A stretch of 64,000 nucleotides of DNA, taken from the NCBI GenBank assembly GCA_037954235.1, contig JBBMOA010000003.1:6883453-6947452 (forward strand). The letters run 5' to 3'. This DNA comes from Aulostomus chinensis (taxonomy: Eukaryota > Chordata > Actinopteri > Syngnathiformes > Aulostomidae). A program made the position numbers and the translations under genes. This document shows positions 23,132 to 34,944 of the stretch, piece after piece (the first letter of the stretch is position 1; every line of letters starts with the position of its first letter). Under the pieces are notes generated by a model. That model made no database searches. It was not told the DNA's origin and was given only the letters and a program-made list of their open reading frames with translations.

Positions 23132-23770
23132 CAGGGAGAGGTGCAGACATGGATGGACAAGCCCCTACATGGCACAACGGCCATATTGAGGAAGTGGCTG
23201 ATATCAAGAAGACCTACCAAGCACAGAAGCACTCATCATGGCAGCACAAGAGCAGGCACTAAGCACAAGAGCAATAGAGACCAAGGTCTACAACAGTAAA
23301 TCAGACCCAAGGTGCAGGCTGTGTAAGGATGCTCCTGAGACAGTCCAACACATAGTAGTGGGGTGTAAGATGTGAGCTGCAAAAGCGCACATGGAGAGGC
23401 ACAACCATGTGGCAGGGATCGTGTAAAGAAACATCTGTGCCCAGTATGGACTAGAAGTACCCAAATCCCGATGGGACATACATCAAAAGTGGTTGAGAAC
23501 AAAAGGGCTAAGATGCTGTGGAGCTTCTGCTTCCAGACTGAAAAACAGCTACTGGCAAACCAACTGGACATTGTAGTGGTAGACAAACAGCAGAAGAGGG
23601 CAGTGGTGATAGACGTGGCGATACCAGCTGATGCCAACATCAGGAAGAAGGAACACAAGAAGGTTTAGAAGTACCAGGTGTTAAAAGAACAGCTTGAATG
23701 GACGTGAAAGGTCAAAGCTGACATGGTCCCATTGGCAGGAGGAGCACTCAAGGTGGTGACCCCCAAACTG
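23131..23770 (+). pseudogene. C-terminus of a LINE with a restriction-like endonuclease
   Basis: The frame, broken by stops, shows a Cys/His motif (CRLCKDAPETVQHIVVGC), then LANQLDIVVVDKQQKRAVVIDVAIP, whose spaced D...VIDVAIP matches the PD-(D/E)XK core of the endonuclease at the end of R2/NeSL-type LINEs, followed by ANIRKKEHKK. Only this last portion remains. A retroposon fragment abuts its end. Confidence 0.7.
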
Positions 23771-24094
23771 GAGCCTATCCCAGCGGCTACGGGCGAGAGG
23801 CGGGGTTCACCCTGGACAGGTCACTAGTCCATCGCAAGGCCAACACATAGAGACAGACAACCATTCACACTCACATTCATACCTACAGTCAATTTAGAGT
23901 ATCAATCAGCCTAGTCCCCAATTGCATGTCTTTGGACTGTGGGAGGAAGCTGGAGTACCCGGAGAGAACCCATGCAGGTATGAGGAGAACATGCAGACTC
24001 CACACAGAAAGATTCCGTGCCCAAGCCGGGACTCCAATCCAGAACCTTCTTGCTGTGAGGCGACAGTGCTGACCACTGCACCACCGTGCTGCCG
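23770..24094 (-). mobile_element. tRNA-headed retroposon lacking its tail
   Basis: The head end is complete at 24094, but the element stops at GGAGCC without the CCCTTAACAGG-ATGG tail, so the 3' end was lost or overwritten at the junction with the LINE fragment. Confidence 0.8.
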
Positions 24095-26246
24095 CTTTTA
24101 CTTCTTCTTTTCTCTTTCTTTCTGACAGATTAGTTAATGTTTGCACACTGCTATCTTCTATGTCCTCATCCTTTTTGACAGGCAGCTGATATCTGCATCT
24201 GTATAGATGATCCTCAGCTGTAACCTCCCCAACACTTCACTACTGAATTCAATAACTGAAACTATTTGTTACAAGGTATATGTGTGACATAGTAAAAGGA
24301 AATTTCTGTCTCAAAAATATAACTGAATAGAGAGAGAAGTTTTTTTTTGTAAAGAATGTGAAAGGTACTTGTTCCTTAAAAACAACTTTTTTACTAAGTG
24401 TACTTGTAACAAGTTACTAACCACCCCTACCATTACACCAACATCAACAATCCATGGATCTGCAATGACTGTCACTGAGCCAAGTAAGCAGCTCTCCCCC
24501 TCCTCTCCTGCAATTAAATACCTAGCACTGCTTCTTTCACAGGAATGGCAACGGCGGGAAGCCGGTGAAGCAAGTTCAGGCAGACAACTCAAAGCATCAA
24601 ATCCTGATGAGACGATCAGTCACATGCACTCTTCATGTGATATGGGCGAGCTGGTTAAACCTCTCTGCTTACATGATAATTCCTTGATCTGCATTCTTTC
24701 TGCTGTGCTGTGCTGTTGCTGTTGCTTTACTAAGTTTTGCAATCCCACTGCCTCCACAGCATCGTCTTGAGTGCTCTTTTTTCCCCACTTTGGGATCTTG
24801 CTATTTCATTCCCTGCATTATCTATTCGGCTTATCATTATCTTATATACTATAAATATATTCAAGTGTACAGGGATTTAATATGTTGAGAGAGCCTTGAA
24901 ACCAAACTTATGCTTTCAAATATTTTGAAATATTAAATCTCTTCTTAATAAATATATTGAATTCAATCCAAGAGCTGTCTGATTGAACTTGCCATCACTG
25001 ACAGGGCAGTCATGTTTATGGTGGGGTGTTCCTCCAGATCTGTTGTACTGGGAACTTTTTGCTCTGACTGCTGTGTGGCTTAGTTCCATTGCTTTTGATT
25101 TCATTGAAATCAGGCTTTTCCTTGTGTTGTCGGCCTTTCAACTCTATGAACAGATATTAACATCTGATTTATGCCTCAGACCTAACCCATCAGTGTTTCC
25201 TGCTGCTTTTGATTTCATCTGATTGTCTTGACATGTTAATGTTTTTTCCCGGTTTGACTTATTGATTCATTTATCTATATGCATTCAGAGAGCCATGTTC
25301 TCGCCCAGCCATTGTCCACTCCTTGATTGGTTCATCATTCAACATGCTGTAATTGCAGTGCTCTGCTAAGGAATACAGTGCAGTGACAAATGTATCAATA
25401 GACTTGTTTGCATGTTAGATCATGCATGGTCTTACACAATGTTCTTTTTCACAGAAAAGAATGACTGAAAGCTCCCCCCTCCCCTCTAGAATATTGACTG
25501 CTCTGCAGCATTATATCAAGCATCACACCACATCATCTGCTTCATCTACAATGTAGAGAACAGAGTGTTTTAACCTGATTTTCCTGAGCTAGTTAAATTA
25601 CTTTCATGGTGGAATCTCTACAATAAACTTGTGTAGTTTAGAAAAATCAAAGGGCTCTAGTGGCTGAATGCTCCCCCTCCCCTCTGCTCATCTCTACTTC
25701 CACTCATTTATCTGTTGATCAACCATTCTTTTTCCTTCCAGGTATACAATTTATGTCTGATTTAGACCAACAGCATTTCTGACAACCTTCTGTTTCCTGT
25801 ATATCAACAATACTTTCTATTTTTACCATGTACCATGAACAGCAACATGTCAGCATCTGTTGCAACACAGCTCCCTGTGCACTAATTCATATTTTACGTG
25901 GTAATGTACAATAATACTATAGACATTGCCTCACTAGCCCTCTAATCCTGTTTGTAGTACAGGCCCCTGGACAGTTTTCCAGTTCAAACCACATGTTGCT
26001 GGTTACCAACAGACTAGGGTTGATATGCTGTGAGGTGATTCTGCATACCGCTTCCTTGTGGACATTTGGCTCAAACGTCATTGGACAGTGGCTTCAGAGA
26101 GATGGACACATCTTAACAAAGGATAAGAAGTGTAACCTTAAACCGTTTGTGTATTAATTTTAAGGTTTGATGAGTTGAGATGATGTAATCTCAGCCTTCA
26201 ACATCCTTTACCATTCTTCTAATATGCTTCGCTACAGTCACAATTA
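24095..26246. other. no identifiable gene
   Basis: AT-rich unique DNA. A 133-codon frame at 24369-24770 has no motif and a Cys run from low-complexity sequence. Nothing else can be named. Confidence 0.55.
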
Positions 26247-26254
26247 ATAATCTG

Positions 26255-27119
26255 CAGTGTTGTGCCAATTACTGCAAAACAGTAATTAGTTATAGTCACT
26301 AGTTACTGCACTTCAAAAGCAACTCAGTTACTAACTCAGTTATTAAAACCAAAGAGTACTACTATGAAAACTATTTAGTTAAAAAAAAAGTTCAGAACTG
26401 TCATCATTGTAAGCTCTGTACTACTTGACATGCATTTTCATCACTGAACTGAACTCTGCAAAGCAATATGGTCTTTATTTATACAAACACTAAGATGTTT
26501 CAAAGTGATTGATTAACTTTAGCCTGGCTAGCAGTAGCACTCCCTCGTTGAAGAGAACAACTCAGGCGATGTTGCTTAGGTGAACGGGGTGAGGCGACAT
26601 CTGTGTCGGTATCTGTGCCGGTCCCTGACCCGCTAGCTTTAGCAACAAGTTTCGTCGCCGTCGCATGCTGCGTGCCTGGATGCTTTAATAGATTACAGTT
26701 GCTGTTTGCGGCCGCAGAGAGGGTCTTAGTTCCGAGACACAAGTTGCATTTAACATAAACATTTTTCTCCTTCAGCTCAACGAAGGAGAAGTAGTGAGCG
26801 TACTTCCACGTGAAGAAACTTGTCCTAGGTTCCGCCATGATGCCCTGCACGTTCTTGCTGTTATAAACAAACACGCCCCCACAGCGCAGCTCACTCTCCT
26901 CCTGTCTCTTGCACTTTCCCCAAGCCCCCCGACACAGGAAGTAAACACAGTGGCTCAGCCAAGATAGTAAAATAACGTAAAATAAACTAATAAACGGATC
27001 GTTTAGTAACTATAACTGAGTTATTGAATTTTAAAAATAATGTACTTGATTATTAGTTAGTGCCAAAGTTACTTTTTGGCACTAACTAATAACGCAATAA
27101 CGCGTTAGTCCCAACACTG
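26255..27119 (-). mobile_element. 865-bp hAT element carrying only a BED zinc finger
   Basis: Left end CAGTGTTG, right end CCAACACTG, flanked by a perfect 8-bp duplication ATAATCTG at 26247-26254 and 27120-27127. The minus strand has an open frame from an ATG at 26838 (MAEPRTSFFTWKYAHYFSFV, then CNLC and NCNLLKH...H), a BED-type finger followed by a Ser/Thr/Gly-rich linker. The catalytic hAT domain is absent. A GTTAGTGCC/GGCACTAAC hairpin lies near the right end. Confidence 0.92.
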
Positions 27120-27127
27120 ATAATCTG

Positions 27128-29467
27128 AAACTGAATTTAAGATGTCATCATCACTGAAATAGTAATTTAACATTCTTTCATTGCAGCTCATAAAAGCTGA
27201 ATGTCTGGCCTGACATAAATTGTGATGACAGGTAAAACCAGAACATATCACTTAATTCAATATTTTAATTTTCACTTAAAAGTGTTACATATTATCACGT
27301 TCTGTGTAATTGATAAGTCTGTTGATATATGTGAAATACACCTTTGTATTATACTGTAAAACATTAATAAATAACAACAGGATTCAGCCTTTTAGTTGTT
27401 GATTTTTATATTTGCAAATAGGAAAATAGCATTTCTGGTATTCAAAAAAAAAAACAGCCGGTGTTTGACCAGATACACGTGTGTAAAAGACAAACAGAGA
27501 GAACTGATGATAATTCGGGAGTACAGGTCTGCATGTAGGTCAGTAGAAGCATAGAGAAGGGGGGAGCTCAGACACAAAGACAGCGCTGGGTCAGATGTCT
27601 GCCCGTCTGTTTGCTTTACACTGGTCAACATAATGAAGCATGGTTTTAGAAAGACAACTATCAATGCTACTACGATATGAGAATGACTGCTGTGTAGAAT
27701 GTGCTCTATTTCAGAGGTTATTAAAAGCATCAATGTTTATGGAGGTTCAACAGATACAATCCAGTCCGAAAGTCTCCAGACACTGATGCTTTTCAAGCAC
27801 CAAAGAGCTCATGAAAATAGTGAGTCAAATGTGAAGCTCATTTGAACCTTCTGTAGAAAAGATCCATTTTAGGCATTTTATGGTTCCAATACATTGGATG
27901 AGATTGCTTTAAGACCGCAATGACTGTTTCCACTTCCTGCAAACACAAGTGCACTTGAGACCGGTGGAGTCAGTGGAGCGTAATGTTTAGTGAAGGACAT
28001 TCTAGAGATTGATCACGCTACAATCCAACTCACACAACAGAACAGAATCCTCTTCTGAAACACAAGTAATAGCTTAATGCACTGATTGATAATCTTCTTG
28101 GATAAAAACTGCTATACAAAGGCTACAGGCTACATGTTTTCTTACATGTTATAAGCATACATGATACTGAGTATGCTAAAACAGATGATTGAACAGATGT
28201 TAGCTGCCTTTCCAGCTGTTACCTAGTAGCTTTTCTTGCTGATACAACCAAAAGGAAACGGTTTACAGTAACTGCTACTGTAAACTGGAGCCCGACTGAT
28301 CCTGACTTTACGGGGCAATGCTGACACACACACACAAAACTCACACAACATGAGTGTCTTTTTAAAATTGCAATGATGAAGCTAATTTGTAGTTGTGCGT
28401 CTGTGGTGTCATGCCTTTATAGCCTCACATTAGCCCAGAACACAGTCGTTGCATTTTATGCGTCAAAAATCTTAGAGTGGTGTAACTTCGTGAAGATTAT
28501 CTTGCTGAACAGAACATGTACAACTCATCAACTTTAGTTCACCTCAGAGCTAATTTTCTGCATTAATCCAAAATCCAACCTAACAATCCCATTAGCTTTT
28601 GTTTGAGGGAACCCATGGAGAGCCTAACTTTGTATTGGAGAATTAAAATACCTCATCCCTCCATACACCAAGCTGATCAATTTAACTCAGACTGAAAAAC
28701 TTTTCATAAAAGTACAATCCACCACACCTCTCAATTACACCACTAACATTCCTCTGTCAAGCTCTGAGATTGATGCTGCAGCTTTCTTCTCAAACATTAT
28801 TTCAATGATTCAATTTCCATGACATTTTTTCCCCTCTATTTCGCAGTGAATGTATACAACCAAGACTGAATCTCCTTCATGGGAAACGTTCAACATGCCC
28901 GAAAGAAAACCACTTTTAAATATGTACTCATTTAATGGTGAAGGCCTAAAAATTTGACATATTCTTTGCATGAAACTCATGAACCTGCCACACCCTTCTC
29001 ATTAACTACAGTGACTATTCCTATCCAAGTTCTGTTAAACTGCTGCTTGCTAACCATTAGCTTGTTAGCAACTGGCCACTGTGTTTCCCTTTCCCAGACA
29101 CATATGCTCCGTTTTTCTCCCGATGCGATATGCCTTAAAGTGCACTTTCCTGGAAATGTGACTTCACATCATGACTACCATAACAGACTGGTTTGCTTTA
29201 ACATCACATTTCCACATGCTCATTTCCTGACCATCGCCCCTCTGGTCCAAGTGCTTTTCAGTATTTCAGTGCTTTTCAGTACACTAAGAAACTTAAGACA
29301 GGTGCATTTAAGTCCCACTGCTAACTAGTGGATGAGTGATTTAAATGCAGTATGGCACAGACAAACCAGCACAAAAGTGTATTCCTATCCTGAAGACTTT
29401 TTTGCACATCTACAGGATTCACATGGATGGCCTTTTTCGAGGTAAAAACTGCAAATTTTGCTTACAA
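27128..29467. other. no identifiable gene
   Basis: AT-rich, with one 113-codon and one 124-codon frame lacking motifs or splice context. Short AC tract at 28324-28337. Confidence 0.55.
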
Positions 29468-29479
29468 ATGACAAGTTTG

Positions 29480-29854
29480 ACAGGCGGCACGGAGGTGCAG
29501 TTGTTAGCACTGTCGCCTCACAGGTTCTGGGTTCGAGCCCTGGCTTGGGTACGGGATCTTTCTGTGTGGAGTTTGCATGTTCTCCCTGCGCCTGCATGGG
29601 TTCTCTCCGTGTACTCTGGCTTCCTCCCACAGTCCAAAGACATGTAAATGGGGACTAGGCTGGATGGAGACTCGAAATTGACCGTAGGTATGAATGTGAG
29701 TGTGAATGGTTGTCTGTCTATATGTGTTGGCCCTGTGATGGACTGGCGACCTGTCCAGGGTGAACCCCACCTCATGCCTGAAAGCTGCTGGGATAGGCTC
29801 CAGCCCCCCGTGACCCTTAACAGGATAAGCGGAAGAAAATGGTTGGATGGATGG
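29480..29854 (+). mobile_element. tRNA-headed retroposon with 12-bp target duplication
   Basis: Full-length copy (short gap near box B), flanked by ATGACAAGTTTG at 29468-29479 and 29855-29866. Confidence 0.92.
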
Positions 29855-30127
29855 ATGACAAGTTTGCACCCCTGTATGTAGATGTAGCAAAGAAAAAGTT
29901 CAGTTAGGAGTTGGAGATGCATAATGTTCTCATGAGTAACTCCTAAGACCGTAGATGCAAACCATTAGCTTCCAGTCTGCTGACAAGTAAGCTCCTATGA
30001 GGCTGTTAAGCGTACAAATGTAGCAAACGAATGACGAATTTTCCAGAATGGTATCTCACCAACTGGTTGTAGTGTGCAGTCAACACAGACTCAGAAGACA
30101 GATTTCCAACTCGATGGGAAATTAAGT

Positions 30128-30133
30128 TTTATT
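30128..30133 (-). terminator. candidate polyadenylation signal of the klf15-like gene
   Basis: AATAAA reads on the minus strand about 1.35 kb past the stop codon. It is followed on that strand by a T/GT-rich stretch (about 30060-30115). It is the only well-placed signal I noticed downstream of the stop, so the 3' UTR may run 31477 to about 30110. This is inference without transcript data. Confidence 0.35.
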
Positions 30134-31477
30134 CTACTCTATCTTCCAGCGCTCCATCAATGTGTTCCACAAAATAGTTCTCAACCCTGAAGTCAGTGCT
30201 GAGATCACTGTAAACAATAGAGCAAGTGGAGCGCAATCTGCTTGACAATTAATCCAACGACACTATGTGTAAAGGCACCAAAGCAACTTTTCTGCATTAG
30301 AATTGGTAGAATAGAAGTTTCCACTTCAGCCAGTATATCCACTGATTCTGATACATGTGTGAAAGCCAAAAGTGTCAAGTCAATGAATCAGTCAGGCTCT
30401 ACGGTTAAAAAAAAAAAAAGAAAAACTGCGTTTCACATCACTTTTGCACCATTGAACCAAAGTACAGCATATACATGTGAGTTGAGCAGGTTTTAGGCCA
30501 CAGAAGATGGCTGCAAAACAATGAGGAGACTTTCAGAGAACAAAGAGCTTATAAACTGTCAGAAGCACAGGTGTTTTTTTTCATGCTCTCATAGGACTTG
30601 AACAGGGATTTCTGGTTTGGCAACCCAGTTCAGAATCACAGTTAGGCACAGTCCTACAGAATAACAGTATGGTCAAGGAAAGATTTGTGAAATACACAAA
30701 GGCATCTATCAAGATTCAGTTACACTGGGAGCTGGAGAAGACAAACAAGGAGAGACAAGAATGATTGGACAAATGCAGTAAATGCCAGATTTGGGAGTGT
30801 AAAACATCACAAGCTGAAGAGTTTTTTTTCCATCTTGGCCGAACTGAACCAAAAAAGCACATTGTAGTCTGATTAAATCAGAGTCTCAGCATTTAGAGTA
30901 ATACCACTCATGTATATTGCACTGAGACGCAGCAGTTTAGGAATTGAACTCTATCGACGTAGCAATCACACCCCACCATGTGAACATTGCAAGCTTCAAG
31001 ATTTGAATAAATGCATAAATGTACATCATAAATTCTGTCCACACATGAACAATGAGTGAACAAACAGGTTGGGAAGCCTTTCCCATGTGGACCCTAAAGT
31101 TTGGCTTTGAGGAAGAGGATAGATCATATTAGAGAAAAGCAGAACTACAGAACGGCTCATTATCAGTGATCAGCCTACTTCCCATGAGCTGGTGGCTCAG
31201 TAACAGGAAGTGGCAGAAGCACAGTGCATCTGCATTCCTGTGTCATGTTTTTATGTGTGGAGGCCAGGAAACTTTCACTTTTAGCCCAGTTTTTCCTGAG
31301 GTGGTGGGAAGCTCAGCAGGGTAGTAAAAGGAGCTGCTGTGAACAAAAACAGTGAAAGGTTAGCCAAGAGGACAGAGAGGCGGAACAGCAACCAGCTCTC
31401 CAGATTCTTCTGAAAAGTTCTGCTCGTGAAGCACCAAATGTCCTGAGGGAGACCTGGATTTAGCCCGAGCGATGGAG

Positions 31478-31646
31478 TCACACAGTTGATCTGATAATCC
31501 TGCTGGGCCTGGAGCTGCGGTGCACCTTTATGTGTTTGGATAAGTGGTCACTTCGAGCAAACTTCTTCTCGCACAGTGAGCACTCGTATGGCTTGATGCC
31601 AGAGTGAGACCTGCGGTGACGAGACAGCTCATCAGATCGAGAAAAC
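31478..31646 (-). CDS. klf15-like: KLF15-type Krueppel-like factor, last coding exon
   Basis: This terminal exon supplies residues 364-419. The acceptor tcaccag precedes 31646. Its first base completes the AG|G arginine codon left by the upstream exon, which sits 2.1 kb away across one intron. It encodes the histidine half of finger 2 (FSRSDELSRH, H374 and H378) and all of finger 3 (C386, C389, H402, H406), including LSKHIKVHR, the form found in KLF15. It ends with a short Ser/Arg tail, RSSRPSRIIRSTV, comparable to the RSSRSVRSVN tail of human KLF15, then TGA at 31480-31478. All twelve zinc ligands are present across the two exons, so the DNA-binding domain looks intact. The intron contains a retroposon copy (32078-32442). 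Confidence 0.93.
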
Positions 31647-32077
31647 CTGGTGATGTAAGAGCAGAGATGTGAAGTTAGGAGAACTGTTAAAAAGTACTTC
31701 ATTTGACCTCCTTTGCTGATTTCCCAGGTAAATGCTAAATCCATAAAAACCAAAGTCATCCATGCCACTATCTATGCCTCCTACATGGTTAAGGCTTGCT
31801 GGTCCGGAGAGAAGGACCCTGACAATCATCTCATCCCTCAAGCAGAGAAGCATAATGATAAAAAATAACAGCTGATAATGTAATAACTGACAAAAATGTA
31901 ATAACCAATAACATAATAACTTGCACAATGCATGAGTTATTACATTACTGGACAGTTATCGCCAATGATGCCATTACTTAACAATAAAGTAATGACATTC
32001 CTGAACCAATGATTTTTCCATTAGCTGTTTTTTTACATTATTGAAGTAATGATATATCTCTTCGTGAAATTGATATG

Positions 32078-32442
32078 GGGTGGCACGGTGGTGCAGTGGT
32101 TAGCACTGTCGCCTCACAGCAATACACTTCAAGGCATGGGATCTTTCTGTGTGGAGTCCACGTGTTCTCCCTGTGCTTGCGTGGGTTCTCTCCGGTACTC
32201 CAGCTTCCTCCCACAGTCCAAAGACATGCAATTGGGGACAAGGCTGATTGATACTCTAAATTGACCATAGGTGTGGCTGTGAGTGTGAATGGATGTCTGT
32301 CTATATGTGTTAACCCTGCGATGGACTGGCGACCTGTCCAGGGTGAAGCCCGCCTCTCGCCCAAAGGCCGCCAGGATAGGCTCCAGCCCCCCCGCAACCC
32401 TTAACAGGATAAGCGGAAGAAAATGGATGGATGGATGGAATT
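32078..32442 (+). mobile_element. tRNA-headed retroposon in the klf15-like intron
   Basis: Starts GGGTGGCACGGTGGTGCAG and ends in GGAT repeats, flanked by GAAATTGATATG (32066-32077) and GAAATTGTTATG (32443-32454), 11 of 12 matching. It lies antisense to the klf15-like gene. Confidence 0.88.
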
Positions 32443-33792
32443 GAAATTGTTATGTATCATTGAATTGATTGAAATTGTTATGTATCATATATCATAAGTG
32501 TCACACTTCCATGACACTTACACTTTTTAATGAAAAAGACGAAGGAATGAATGAACACACGAATCCTTACCATATTTACATTCCTGGTTATGACAGGCTC
32601 GACAAAGGGTCAAAAACAAAGTAAACGGTCATTGCATATTAAATCAAATGAAAGCCACCACAGTTTTACCTTCATACTAGTAGTGGGTTGAAATTGCATG
32701 CTTTTTATTTCACGTTACTTCAATTTGAAGTAATAACTAACTACCTAACTTCTTAAGTACAGGGGACATGAAATGTAAAGGGGTAAAAAACATTTGAATG
32801 CTAAAAATCTGCTAACAAATAAAATTTTAAGAGTGTTACAGAGGTGTGACACTAAATAAGGTGACATATCATATAATGACAAATAATATATATAATTTAC
32901 ATAAGGTAATGTACAGTTATAAATTATTACAACATTTGCATTACCACATCATCTGTGATTTTCATGTTTTTTCAAACAATTAATGTAATAACTTCCAGCA
33001 ATGTGGCTTGTATTATAATGTATTATGTTGCAGTCATGCTTTTTTGTACATGGAGCTCCGTGTAGATGTGTGTAGACAGATAGATAAGATAGATCGATGT
33101 AAAAAATTGAATAACTGAAAGTATCATTGATGTTTTTACTTGACGAATAATGTGTTCACTCATTACTTTATGGTACTGCATGTTTGTGTGCCTGCATGTA
33201 CCGAACTACACTGTAAAAACCAAAGGTAGCCCAGAATGCTTTACCATAGCTAGAATTAGATCTTTCTCCACCGTGCTTGGCTGAGGTTGCCGTGGTGAAG
33301 GTTTGCCCTCTCAGAGTGCCCTGTAGTTTTACTCTATTTAAAGTAGGAGGGACAGGCCACATACATGCTACATTCTAGTTCTGTAAGCCTGCATTAATAC
33401 TGAAATGACTCAGTGATTGACAATTATAGTAATAACCATTGTGGAATCATGGGTTGATGGGAAAACTGCTCAACGTCTTTGGAAATGTGAGGAATTGTTG
33501 TAAATGTGAGCCTGCACTTGAGCTTGAGCTGAGCTTTTTAGTGGCTGTGGCCTTGTCTGACATCGATCATGAACTCATTGATCGAAGGAAACAAAGAAGT
33601 GGAGGGGATCGTGAATGACTTCATTCCATTTCTCATTTCATCATTGAACTCATTTGTTGTCATAGACAAAGTCACAAAGGAATAATGCTATTAATACATA
33701 GAGATGGAGAAGAGGCCTGCCACAGCAGCAAGAGCATATCAGCCAGCTCCACTAAGGAGAAACACATTACCACCAATAGTTAAGGCACCTAC

Positions 33793-34883
33793 CTCCAGCC
33801 ACACTCTGGCCAGCTACACGTGTAGGGTTTCTCTCCTGTGTGCCGGCGGAAGTGAGCTTTGAGATGGCTGCTTTTGGTGTACATCTTCCCACAACCTGGA
33901 TGCGAGCACTTATGGACTCTCTCTGTAGGTGGGACTTTGGTCACCCGGGGTGCTACTGCCTTCAGCAGGCTGTTGCCTTGGCCCCCAACCCCAGTCACAC
34001 CTGTAATCTCTAGAGTCCTCATTGTGATGGGCAGAGGTGCGATTTTGACATACTTCTGGTCAGCTGACCGGGCATCCCCACTGTTCAGGGACAGTAGGGT
34101 GGTAGGTGTGGAGGGCACCCCAGGGGCAAGCAGAGTGATATTTTGTTCTGATGTTCCCTGAAGTCCCATGACCACATGAGTGAGCCAAATGGCACTTGAC
34201 CCAAGAGGAGAACTTGCTGGGGTCTGAGGCTGTGCCAGAGGAAGCGGTTGGAGCTGCAGCACCAGCGGAGCCCCCAGGAGCATGGGTGGGCTTATAGCGG
34301 AAGGTGATGGGTTGACTTGTGCAGAGGGGGAAGGGTGTGCTGGACTGGTTTTCTTGTCCTGATGGGTGTCTGGGTTGGATGTGCAATTGGAGGCACTCGT
34401 CCCTTGATCACCGCATGACTCTGAGGAGAGGGGCGGGGGTGGAGTGAAGGATGTAGAGTCACTGGAGATGCACAGTAGAGGGGTGGCCTCCTCTTTAGGG
34501 GCCAGCAGCCCCTCTTTGACTAGTTCCATCTTCTCCCTTAAGAATTCCTCTATGTCCTCGAGGGTCGGAGAGAAAGGGGAGGAGGGGTTGAAAGGAAATT
34601 CTGGCAGTTTGGGCTCCTCACTCACAGGTTCCTCCTCTCCTACTGCTTCTAAAAATATGTGCAGAGGTGCCGTGTCATCTTCCTCCTCATCCTCATCTTC
34701 CTCTGCTCCAGGGCTGCAGCTGTGCATAGCCTCTAACTCCCCAGCATCTGGGCTGTTGCAGGAGGCTGAACTGCCCCCCTCGCTGTGAGCTCCGTCTCCC
34801 AGGCCAAGGGAGAAAAGGATGCCGCTGCTGTCCCTGAACAGGTCATTCTCCAAACTCAGCGTTCTGCTGCTGAGGGACACCAT
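33793..34883 (-). CDS. klf15-like: KLF15-type Krueppel-like factor, first coding exon
   Basis: This exon encodes residues 1-363 and two bases of codon 364 of a predicted 419-aa zinc-finger transcription factor, which would act in the nucleus on GC/CACCC boxes. Visible in order: a Ser-rich N-terminus, an acidic run (61-70), the family motif LPEFPF...TLEDIEEFL (93-115), a Pro/Ser-rich middle, a KYVKIAPLPI block (277-286), then zinc finger 1 (C326, C331, H344, H348) and the cysteine half of finger 2 (C356, C361). The exon ends GGCTGGAG and is followed by gtaggt, so the intron splits finger 2 as in other KLF genes. The start at 34883 gives a length close to human KLF15 (416 aa). The 5' UTR back to 34944 has no upstream ATG and follows a good acceptor (tttgcag). 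The fingers and internal motifs are clearly KLF15-like, but the first 70 residues differ from what I know of KLF15, so it may be a paralogue. Confidence 0.93.
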
Positions 34884-34944
34884 TGATTCAGGCCAACCAC
34901 AGCAGAGACAATGCTAACTCGATCCACAAGACCAAGAATAGGAC

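Noticed and set aside
24369..24770. 133-codon plus-strand frame
   Set aside because: Ser/Thr-rich and Cys-run composition, no splice support and no recognisable domain.
29504..29922. Open frames up to 134 codons, with similar frames at 9009, 1104, 12244, 20029 and 32038
   Set aside because: All are translations of the same retroposon in different frames and strands; the similarity is DNA repeat similarity.
34444..34788. 114-codon frame antisense to the klf15-like exon, with a Ser run
   Set aside because: Shadow of the acidic Glu/Asp-coding stretch on the opposite strand.
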